Source of the DNA: Akkermansiaceae bacterium UBA985
GTDB taxonomy: Bacteria > Verrucomicrobiota > Verrucomicrobiia > Verrucomicrobiales > Akkermansiaceae
NCBI GenBank assembly: GCA_002292185.1
Contig: DBBL01000074.1
Coordinates: 1 to 10,610, forward strand
Direction: 5' to 3'
Length of the DNA stretch: 10,610 nucleotides
Translations under genes and position numbers: made by a program
In this document: positions 1 to 6,065 of the stretch, in pieces
Numbering within the stretch: position 1 is the first letter of the stretch
How the letters are laid out: every line of letters starts with the position of its first letter
The notes under the pieces: generated by a model
Told to the model about the DNA's origin: nothing
Seen by the model: the letters and a program-made list of their open reading frames with translations, nothing else
The model's database searches: none

Positions 1-932
1 CCGCCCTCAACCAGGTTGCTTTCTACCATGACTGAGGTGATGGTTTTATTGCCTTCTGCGATTTGTTCGCATAGTGACTGGGCCACTACTGGCTGATTAC
101 GGTAGTCCTTGAGGGAGTTACCGTGAGAGCAGTCGATCATTACTGACTCAGGAAGTCCTGCCGCCTCTAGTTGGCTGGCAACTTCACTGATGCTTGCGGA
201 ATCATAGTTTGGACCTTTGGAGGATCCTCTAAGAATGATGTGGCATGCGTCATTGCCTTTGGTGGAGACAATCGCGGTGACCCCTTGCTTGGTGACGGAG
301 AGGAAGTGATGCTGTCCGGCTGATGCTTGAATGGCATCGAAGGCAATCTGGTTGGATCCCCCTGTGCCATTTTTGAAGCCAACAGGCATAGAGAGGCCAG
401 ATGCTAGTTCGCGGTGGATTTGAGATTCTGTGGTGCGGGCACCAATAGCCCCCCAGCTGATGAGGTCTGCGTAATACTGAGGTGAGATAGTGTCTAAAAA
501 TTCGGTGCCGGCAGGCATGCCCATTTCGGCAAGTTCGATCAATAATTCACGGGCAATGTGTAGACCGTGGTTGATATCGAATGAGCCATCAAGATGGGGG
601 TCATTAATGAGGCCTTTCCAGCCAACGGTGGTGCGCGGTTTTTCAAAGTAAACACGCATTACAATGAGAAGGTCAGCGGTGAAACGCCTGCTCGTTTCTT
701 TCAAGCGGGTCGCGTATTCGATGGCGGCTCCTGGATCGTGAATGGAGCAGGGGCCGACAACAACCATCAGGCGATCATCTTTTCCCTTGAGGATGTTTTC
801 GCTATCTTTGCGGGCAGTAGCAACGACTTGAGAGGCGTTTTCTGATGCTGGTAAATGGTGTGAGAGCACCGCTGGAGAAATCAGAGGTTTGATTTCATTG
901 ATACGGAGGTTAGATGTCTGGAAGTCGTTCAC
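1..932 (-). CDS. aroG: Class I (AroG/AroF-type) 3-deoxy-7-phosphoheptulonate synthase, C-terminus beyond window
   Basis: DAHP synthase condenses phosphoenolpyruvate with erythrose-4-phosphate, the first step of the shikimate pathway in the cytoplasm. The translated fragment of 310 residues follows the E. coli AroG/AroF/AroH family almost throughout: LRINEIKPL near the N-terminus, VVVGPCSIHDP, MRVYFEKPRTTVGWKG, LINDPHLDGSF, SWGAIGARTTESQ, HRELASGLSMPVGFKNGT, HIILRG and MIDCSHGNS. The N-terminus aligns with E. coli AroG from its first residues, so the GTG at 930-932 is the likely start; an in-frame TAA lies 9 nt upstream, so no longer start exists. About 35-40 C-terminal residues lie outside the window. 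The metal-binding Cys (GPCS) and the KPRTTVGWKG substrate loop are present. Which aromatic amino acid inhibits it cannot be told from this. It is the last gene of a co-directional run, 66 bp after the phosphatase gene. Confidence 0.95.
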   Translation of the reverse strand, partial: MNDFQTSNLRINEIKPLISPAVLSHHLPASENASQVVATARKDSENILKGKDDRLMVVVGPCSIHDPGAAIEYATRLKETSRRFTADLLIVMRVYFEKPRTTVGWKGLINDPHLDGSFDINHGLHIARELLIELAEMGMPAGTEFLDTISPQYYADLISWGAIGARTTESQIHRELASGLSMPVGFKNGTGGSNQIAFDAIQASAGQHHFLSVTKQGVTAIVSTKGNDACHIILRGSSKGPNYDSASISEVASQLEAAGLPESVMIDCSHGNSLKDYRNQPVVAQSLCEQIAEGNKTITSVMVESNLVEG

Positions 933-998
933 GGGTTTTGTTTAAGGTTAAAATGAAAAATGCCAACACTCAAATGCGAGGCTCGCTGTATTCTGAGT

Positions 999-1664
999 TT
1001 AGATGGATCCTTGGCGTGTTTCGCCCTTTTCGTTGGCTTGCCAGTATTGACCGCTATCAATGTCTAGGCAGGTGAGCCAGCCATGACGACATGCGGAGGT
1101 GTCAATGCATACAGCATGATCAAGTTTGAGCGGGTAACCTTCCGGTTGTGGGGTATGACCGCAGATGATTGTTTTACCGGATTTATGAGGTTTGGTCTCA
1201 AAGATGCGCTGCCATAAGGTGAAATTTTCCTCTTGATGTTCGAGGTCGGTTTCAGGTTCTAGTCCGGCGTGTACTAAGATGTGATTTTCTGTCTCGTAGT
1301 ATGGTTTGCAGGATTTGATGAAGTCCCAGTATACGGGAGAGATGTCGTCAGCGGCTAGCAGGGGGGGCTGAAGTTCAAAGGATTGCATGGTAGCCTCACC
1401 TCCATTGTATAGCCAGAAGTAGCGCTCTTGTTCTGAGAGGAGCGCGTTCTCCATCATCACTTCATGATTGCCCTTCAGGTTGATGAGCTGATGGGTTTGG
1501 CCAAGTTCAATGAGGGAGTCGATGACTCCTTTGGAGTCTGGGCCCCGGTCGATATAGTCACCTAGAGTGACAATAACGTCATCACTGCGGAAACCGACAT
1601 ATTCGGATAAGGCCTTGAGTGCGATGTTCGATCCGTGAATATCTCCAATGGCAAGGGTGCGCAT
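999..1664 (-). CDS. PPP-family metallophosphoesterase (serine/threonine phosphatase or ApaH-like)
   Basis: This 221-residue protein belongs to the calcineurin-like metallophosphoesterase superfamily, PPP branch. All di-metal motifs are visible: GDIHG (residues 7-11), GDYIDRGPDS (35-44) and KGNHE (64-68), then the later metal histidines in LVHAGL and CGHTP. D8, H10, D36, N66 and the two later histidines should bind two metal ions, and R40 and H67 should act at the phosphate. The length matches bacterial PrpA/PrpB-type protein phosphatases and short relatives of diadenosine tetraphosphatase ApaH. The natural substrate, phosphoprotein or dinucleoside polyphosphate, cannot be decided from sequence. 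No signal peptide or membrane segment is seen, so it is cytoplasmic. The ATG at 1662-1664 lies two codons before the conserved first strand and fits the family. It follows rlpA by 82 bp and precedes the DAHP synthase gene; neither neighbour explains its role. Confidence 0.88.
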   Translation of the reverse strand: MRTLAIGDIHGSNIALKALSEYVGFRSDDVIVTLGDYIDRGPDSKGVIDSLIELGQTHQLINLKGNHEVMMENALLSEQERYFWLYNGGEATMQSFELQPPLLAADDISPVYWDFIKSCKPYYETENHILVHAGLEPETDLEHQEENFTLWQRIFETKPHKSGKTIICGHTPQPEGYPLKLDHAVCIDTSACRHGWLTCLDIDSGQYWQANEKGETRQGSI

Positions 1665-1746
1665 GACTGGTGGCGATTAGGCTTTGAAGGAAATAGAGCT
1701 TCGTATTGATGAAGTCCTGTAAGGATTGAAGAATAAGGTAAATATC

Positions 1747-2193
1747 TTAATGCTGATATTTCCAATTGCCGCGGCTCAGAAGTTCAATTTTGGTGCGGGT
1801 GAGGCCGTCCTCATAAAACCCGAGGCGTTTGGCACTGCCAGCGGTGACATCGATGACGCGCCCGATGATGTAAGGACCTCGATCGGTGATAGTGAGGACC
1901 TCAGAATGGCCATTACGTAAATTGGTGACCTTGACCTTGCTGCCCATCGGCCACTCCTTGTGCGCAGCGGTGAGCGCATCATTATGCAATGGGCGACCGC
2001 TCGCAGTTTGGGTGCCGTAGTTGGTCTTAATATTATACCAGGAGGCGATGCCGTGCTGAGCAGTGATTATTTCATTAGTCCCTGAAAATTCACCTGAAGT
2101 ATCAGCGTTGGCTGTATTTGAGGATGTGAGCATATGGGTAGCGCAGCCACAAAGGCCGATGCACAATACTGTAATGGAGATACACTTGATCAT
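1747..2193 (-). CDS. rlpA: RlpA-like lipoprotein with double-psi beta-barrel (septal/peptidoglycan lytic transglycosylase family)
   Basis: RlpA proteins are outer-membrane lipoproteins; the Pseudomonas aeruginosa member cleaves denuded peptidoglycan glycan strands at the septum. This 148-residue protein starts with a short hydrophobic signal ending in the lipobox L14-C15-G16-C17, so Cys17 should be lipidated. Ala18 follows it, which in proteobacteria is compatible with sorting to the outer membrane. A linker rich in Ser, Thr, Asn and Gly (about 18-45) leads to the double-psi beta-barrel domain: GIASWY (48-53), TASG (63-66), LTAAH (74-78), GSKVKVTNL (84-92) and TDRGPY (103-108). H78 and D104 sit where the active-site His and Asp of the family are expected. 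Unlike E. coli or Pseudomonas RlpA it has no C-terminal SPOR domain, so septal targeting through denuded glycan is not built in. The gene lies 51 bp downstream of lepA. Confidence 0.9.
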   Translation of the reverse strand: MIKCISITVLCIGLCGCATHMLTSSNTANADTSGEFSGTNEIITAQHGIASWYNIKTNYGTQTASGRPLHNDALTAAHKEWPMGSKVKVTNLRNGHSEVLTITDRGPYIIGRVIDVTAGSAKRLGFYEDGLTRTKIELLSRGNWKYQH

Positions 2194-2244
2194 AGTCGAT
2201 GATTAGACGTTGAGGAAAATAACTTAGCTTGATGACGTTTGAAA

Positions 2245-4041
2245 TCAGTCGTTTTTGAGCACCCTGATAAAGGCGTCTTGGGGGATGTTGACTTTGCCGA
2301 TAGCCTTCATCTTGGCTTTTCCTTTTTTCTGCTTTTCGAGCAACTTGCGCTTTCTTGAAATATCACCACCGTAACATTTGGCGGTGACGTTTTTACGCAT
2401 TGCGGTGATGGATTCACGGGCAATAATCTTACCGCCAATAGCGGCCTGAATGGCTACGGTGAAGAGTTGCTGGGGAATAACCTCCTTGAGCTTCTTGCAA
2501 AGATGACGGCCGTATGGGGCGGCTTTATCGACGTGTACGATGGATGAAAATGCATCAACAGGTTCGCTGGCGATAAGGATGTCCATCTTGACGAGTTTGC
2601 CCGCTTTGTAGCCGGCGTGTTCGTAATCCATCGAGCCATATCCACGGGTCATGGATTTGAGTTTGTCGTTAAAGTCGATGAGGATTTCGGAGAGTGGTAT
2701 CGTGCAGGTGAGCATGACGCGTTCTTCGTCGATGGTCTCGGTGTTCTCCATGTCGCCTCGTTTTTCCATGACGAGTTTCATCATTTCACCAATATAATCA
2801 CCGGGGATCATGATGTAGAGCTTGACCACAGGTTCACGGATTTCTTGAACTTCTTGTGACTCAGGAAGAAGGCAGGGATTATCGATGATGACTTCCTCGC
2901 CGTTGGTTTTAGTGACCTCGTAGATTACGGAGGGGTAAGTGGAAATGATATCCATGTTGAACTCTCGTCGGAGCCGTTCTTGGATGATTTCCATGTGCAG
3001 TAGGCCGAGGAATCCACAACGGAAGCCAAAGCCAAGTGCCACCGATGATTCTGACTGCCAGGTGAAGGCGGCATCATTAATCTGGAGCTTGCCCATGGCG
3101 AGCTTGAGAGCTTCGAAGTCGGATGAATCAACGGGGTAGATGCCTGAGAAAACCATTGGCTGGATTTCCTTGAAACCTGGTAGTGGCTCGGGACATGGGT
3201 GGGTGGTGTCGGTGATGGTGTCACCGATCTTCACCTCGTCAGCGGACTTCATATTGGCAATGACGTAGCCAACATCGCCTGCGAATAGCTCATCACGCTT
3301 GGTCATGCCTGGTGTGAAGACGCCGACCTCTTTGATCTCGTAGGTTTTTGGCGTATGAAAGAGCTTGATACGGGTGCCTCGTTTCATGCTGCCAGACATG
3401 ACACGCACATAGGAGACCACGCCGCGAAACGGGTCGTAAACGGAATCGAATACGGAGGCGCGTAGTAGCTTGTCCTCATTCTCGATGGGAGGGGGGATGC
3501 GCTCAACGACGGCTTCGAGTATTTCCTCAATACCGATGCCGTTTTTCGCGGAAGCGGGAATGGCTTCGTCTGCAGGGATGCAAATGATATCCTCTAACTG
3601 CTTGTGAACCTTGGGTAAGTCAGCCGAGGGTAGATCGATTTTATTGATGATCGGGATGATGGTCAGCTCTTGCTCGTTGGCCAGGTGAAGGTTTGCCATG
3701 GTTTGAGCTTCAACGCCTTGAGCGGCATCGACGATAAGCAGTGCGCCCTCACAGGCGGCTAGTGAACGTGAAACTTCATAGGAGAAATCGACGTGTCCAG
3801 GTGTGTCGAGCAGGTTGAGCTGGTAAGTCTTCCCGTCTTTGGCCGGGTAGGACATGCTGACAGGGTGAGACTTGATGGTAATGCCGCGCTCGCGTTCAAG
3901 ATCCATGGCGTCGAGGAGTTGATCTTGTTGATCACGCTCTGCGACGGTTTTGGTGAACTGCATTAATCGATCCGATAAGGTAGTCTTACCGTGGTCGATG
4001 TGGGCAATGATGGAGAAGTTACGAGTGAGTTCGGTAGACAT
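2245..4041 (-). CDS. lepA: Translation elongation factor 4 (LepA GTPase)
   Basis: LepA/EF-4 is a ribosome-binding GTPase that acts on stalled or initiating ribosomes and is related to EF-G. The protein is 598 residues from the ATG at 4039-4041, the usual family length. GTPase motifs, numbered from that ATG: G1 AHIDHGKTT (13-21), the switch I segment RERGITIK (50-57), G3 DTPGH (79-83) with catalytic His83, G4 NKID (133-136) and G5 SAK. The C-terminal LepA-specific domain is complete and ends in the basic stretch CYGGDISRKRKLLEKQKKGK followed by the usual short tail. A TTG four codons upstream (4051-4053) would add only MLTR. The family normally begins a few residues before RNFSIIAHIDHGK, so I prefer the ATG. 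Neither start has a Shine-Dalgarno sequence. lepA follows rho by 51 bp on the same strand, suggesting co-transcription. Confidence 0.97.
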   Translation of the reverse strand: MSTELTRNFSIIAHIDHGKTTLSDRLMQFTKTVAERDQQDQLLDAMDLERERGITIKSHPVSMSYPAKDGKTYQLNLLDTPGHVDFSYEVSRSLAACEGALLIVDAAQGVEAQTMANLHLANEQELTIIPIINKIDLPSADLPKVHKQLEDIICIPADEAIPASAKNGIGIEEILEAVVERIPPPIENEDKLLRASVFDSVYDPFRGVVSYVRVMSGSMKRGTRIKLFHTPKTYEIKEVGVFTPGMTKRDELFAGDVGYVIANMKSADEVKIGDTITDTTHPCPEPLPGFKEIQPMVFSGIYPVDSSDFEALKLAMGKLQINDAAFTWQSESSVALGFGFRCGFLGLLHMEIIQERLRREFNMDIISTYPSVIYEVTKTNGEEVIIDNPCLLPESQEVQEIREPVVKLYIMIPGDYIGEMMKLVMEKRGDMENTETIDEERVMLTCTIPLSEILIDFNDKLKSMTRGYGSMDYEHAGYKAGKLVKMDILIASEPVDAFSSIVHVDKAAPYGRHLCKKLKEVIPQQLFTVAIQAAIGGKIIARESITAMRKNVTAKCYGGDISRKRKLLEKQKKGKAKMKAIGKVNIPQDAFIRVLKND

Positions 4042-4092
4042 GCGGGTGAGCAATCACAAATTTTAAATAAGAAATAAGGAATGAGAAAATCT

Positions 4093-5577
4093 CTAGCCTT
4101 TGATCTCCATGAGCATCTGGGCATTGTTAGGGAATTTCTTGAGGAAGAAGAGCAGTCTCTCCATCGCTTCTTCAGGGCGGTGGCCTGACAGGCCTCTGCG
4201 GATGAGATTGATTTTGTAGAGAAGATGTTCTGCCATGATGAGTTCCTCACGGCGTGTGCCTGATTTGAAAATATCAACAGCCGGGTAGATGTATTGCTCG
4301 GCAATGCGGCGGTCTAGCACGAGCTCCATATTGCCTGTTCCCTTGAATTCTTGGAAAATAGCTTCGTCAGCGCGTGAGTTGGTCTGAATCAGTGCGGTGG
4401 CCAATACGGTGAGTGAGCCGGCAGTGCGGGTATTACGAGCTGCTGCGAACAGACGGCGTGGCATTTCCAGAGCACCTGCAACGATACCACCAGACTGGTA
4501 GCCGCGGCCTTTACTAGCTCCGCCCATAGAGCCGTTGTATGCGCGAGCCAGGCGAGTAATAGAGTCCATGAGGACGAGAACGTCTTTACCCCCCTCGACA
4601 AGGCGTTTGCAGCGCTCGATGCACAATTCAGAGATACGGCAGTGGCTGCGTGCTCCGTCATCATTAGAGCTAGCGTAGATTTCGGCTCCCGGTAGACAGC
4701 GGCGAAATTCGGTGACCTCTTCCGGACGTTCGTCGACCAGTAAAATGATCAAGTGGATGGATTCGTCATACTTCTCCTTGATGGCTTCAGCCATGTGCAA
4801 AAGGAGAGTTGTTTTACCCGATCGAGGTGGAGATACGATCAGTCCTCGTTGGCCACGACCGACGGGGGCAATAATATCAAGCACGCGTGTGGTGAAACGC
4901 TCAGGCGTGGTCTCAAAGGCAATGCGGCGGTCGGGATTGATGGCCTTGAGTTCCTCAAAGTGGGGGAGCTTGAATGCCTCCTCAGGAGTAAGGTCATTGA
5001 TCGCCTTGATTTCAGTGAGCTGAGGGCCGCGAGGGCCGTCTTGGCAGCTGCCGTGGATCCAGACACCTGCGCGCAGACCGTGTTTGCGGATAAAGTCTGG
5101 TGGCACAAAGACGTCTTCTTTGCATTGGGTGAAATTTTTTCCTGGCACGCGCAGAAAGCCAAAGCCTTTGGGGGCGAGCTCAAGCATGCCATTCACATCG
5201 ACGGGATCTCCCGTTAGAACAATCGGCTTGCGTTCCCGTTTAGAGTTGTCGCGGGGGGTATCTCGGGGGTTGTCGCGGCGATCGCGCCTATTTTTATTAT
5301 TGCCCCGGTTCCGGTTATTGTTATTGCGCCTTTTGTTGGAGGATCGAGGCTTCTCGCCCTGATTGCCATCCGAGTCACTGTTTTTCTCCCGATTTGGTTT
5401 GTTGCCAGAGCCTTTTTTGACAGGGCCGAGGCCTTTGACACGCCCCATACGCGGTTTGTCACCGGAGTTCTCGCGGGGTTTGTTACCGGAGTTGTCGTCA
5501 TTGCGGCCTTGAGAATTGGAGTTCTCGTTAGGCGAGGGTGTTTTAGGACTTGGGTCCTGTTTGGCTTGGTCGCTCAT
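4093..5577 (-). CDS. rho: Transcription termination factor Rho with long low-complexity N-terminal tail
   Basis: Rho is the hexameric RNA-dependent ATPase that ends transcription of untranslated RNA. This 494-residue form is longer than E. coli Rho (419). Residues 1-117 are low complexity, rich in Asn, Arg, Lys, Gly, Asp, Ser and Pro, and replace the usual N-terminal helix bundle. The RNA-binding OB fold follows (about 118-195) with GMLELAPKGFGFLR and EDVFVPP. The RecA-like motor has Walker A PPRSGKTT (250-257), catalytic LVDERPEEVTE (280-290), Walker B LVLMDSITRLARAYN (334-348), the R-loop EFKGTGNMEL (410-419) and the arginine finger in SGTRREE. The Q-loop between ARAYN and GG is three residues longer than in E. 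coli and differs strongly. The ATG at 5575-5577 has no Shine-Dalgarno sequence. A roughly 490 bp gene-free leader precedes it and lepA follows 51 bp downstream. Identity is certain; the tail may be lineage-typical. Confidence 0.97.
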   Translation of the reverse strand: MSDQAKQDPSPKTPSPNENSNSQGRNDDNSGNKPRENSGDKPRMGRVKGLGPVKKGSGNKPNREKNSDSDGNQGEKPRSSNKRRNNNNRNRGNNKNRRDRRDNPRDTPRDNSKRERKPIVLTGDPVDVNGMLELAPKGFGFLRVPGKNFTQCKEDVFVPPDFIRKHGLRAGVWIHGSCQDGPRGPQLTEIKAINDLTPEEAFKLPHFEELKAINPDRRIAFETTPERFTTRVLDIIAPVGRGQRGLIVSPPRSGKTTLLLHMAEAIKEKYDESIHLIILLVDERPEEVTEFRRCLPGAEIYASSNDDGARSHCRISELCIERCKRLVEGGKDVLVLMDSITRLARAYNGSMGGASKGRGYQSGGIVAGALEMPRRLFAAARNTRTAGSLTVLATALIQTNSRADEAIFQEFKGTGNMELVLDRRIAEQYIYPAVDIFKSGTRREELIMAEHLLYKINLIRRGLSGHRPEEAMERLLFFLKKFPNNAQMLMEIKG

Positions 5578-5601
5578 AATTCAGCAGATAAATACTTCAA
5601 A

Positions 5602-5655
5602 GAATGAATAGTATAAATAGAGATGGTTCGAAGAGATTGTTGGTAGGGATGATTC
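5602..5655 (-). promoter_or_regulatory. C-rich, G-poor segment in the rho leader, candidate rut site
   Basis: Read on the minus (rho-sense) strand, these 54 nt contain 17 C and only 2 G, with many pyrimidine-C steps such as ATCCC, ACC, TCTC and CATCTC, and little chance to fold. This composition is the known hallmark of Rho-utilisation sites. It ends 24 nt before the rho start codon. In E. coli, rho is known to be autoregulated by Rho-dependent termination in its leader, so the same control here is a reasonable inference. It holds only if transcription starts upstream of 5655. Confidence 0.4.
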
Positions 5656-5759
5656 TTAGAGATAATCTAGCTTGCATTAAGTCCTGTTTGAGCTGGCTGC
5701 GATGAAGCGGCAGCTGTGATCAGAGTGAGAAACAACGAATAGAAAATACTGTGTATGTG

Positions 5760-5774
5760 TGTGCTGTTAGCACA
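5760..5774. repeat. Perfect 6-bp inverted repeat with 3-nt spacer
   Basis: TGTGCT-GTT-AGCACA is an exact dyad, directly preceded on the plus strand by a GT-rich run (about 5751-5760). As RNA it would be a 6-bp hairpin with a three-nucleotide loop; as DNA it is long enough to be a regulator half-site pair. It is not followed by a T-tract on either strand, so it is not an intrinsic terminator. No regulator can be named. Confidence 0.35.
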
Positions 5775-5928
5775 AGAGGCTGTCATTGGACAATAGGCTA
5801 CGCCGATATTGTGTGATTTCACTTGCTGCTGGGGCGTGCAAAATCGCTATCCCTGAGAGGTGATATCTTGAGTGACGGGAATTGGCGAAAAATAGAAGTT
5901 CGTTACCCGAGAATTTCCGGAGGAGAAC

Positions 5929-5975
5929 CGTCTGCCAAATCGTCCAGACGCAAGGAATATGTATGAAATCCCTTG
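5929..5975 (-). repeat. Two directly adjacent hairpins upstream of rho
   Basis: On the minus strand the first hairpin (5975 to 5951) pairs CAAGGGAT with ATTCCTTG across a 9-nt loop, giving 8 pairs including one G-U. The G-U becomes an A-C mismatch on the plus strand, so the fold favours minus-strand RNA. With no spacer, the second hairpin (5950 to 5929) pairs CGTCTG with CAGACG across a 10-nt loop. No U-tract follows. They may be structured leader RNA of rho or the 3' region of the manA transcript. Confidence 0.4.
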
Positions 5976-6017
5976 AATTGGCAATGACTTTTTATGGAGA
6001 AAAGAAGATGCCGTATA

Positions 6018-6036
6018 GCAAGGCGTAGGACCTTGC
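6018..6036 (-). terminator. Possible weak terminator or 3'-end hairpin after manA
   Basis: GCAAGG and CCTTGC form a perfect 6-bp stem with a 7-nt loop, 29 bp downstream of the manA stop. On the minus strand a pyrimidine-rich run (TCTTCTTTTCTCC) follows only about 9 nt after the stem, so this is not a canonical intrinsic terminator. It may instead stabilise a 3' end or take part in alternative pairing with the hairpin at 5951-5975, which contains the same CCTTGC arm. Confidence 0.3.
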
Positions 6037-6065
6037 CTGAGTTGGTTGTTATTCGGCGGCTGAAC

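Larger units (their letters stand above)
5578..6065. other. Gene-free region between manA and rho; likely rho leader and promoter
   Basis: No convincing protein gene fills this stretch of about 490 bp, although both flanking genes read on the minus strand. In the minus direction it holds a hairpin just after manA (6018-6036), two directly adjacent hairpins (5929-5975), a short perfect dyad (5760-5774) and a C-rich, G-poor segment next to rho (5602-5655). Two weak sigma70-like signals for rho can be drawn on the minus strand. One is TTGCCA (5979-5984) with CATATT (5956-5961) at 17 bp, which would overlap a hairpin. The other is a lone TATACT at 5610-5615, which would leave a leader of only about 25 nt. 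Which is used decides whether the hairpins are in the rho mRNA. A 26-codon minus-strand reading frame (5597-5677) is the only small ORF close to rho. Confidence 0.6.

Noticed and set aside
594..845. 83-codon plus-strand reading frame over the left-edge gene
   Set aside because: The minus strand here encodes conserved DAHP synthase blocks; the plus frame has no family resemblance.
976..986. GCGAGGCTCGC dyad after the phosphatase gene as a terminator
   Set aside because: The perfect stem leaves at most a 3-nt loop with 4 pairs, and only ATTT follows on the minus strand; too weak for an intrinsic terminator.
4042..4053. Upstream TTG start for LepA
   Set aside because: It adds only MLTR, has no ribosome-binding site, and the ATG at 4041 gives the usual LepA N-terminus.
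4753..5217. 154-codon plus-strand reading frame opposite rho
   Set aside because: It lies fully antisense to the conserved OB-fold and motor region of Rho and its translation resembles no protein family; it is a frame shadow.
5956..5984. TTGCCA-17-CATATT as the rho promoter
   Set aside because: The -10 matches only four of six bases and the element overlaps a hairpin; it stays a possibility but is not supported enough to call.
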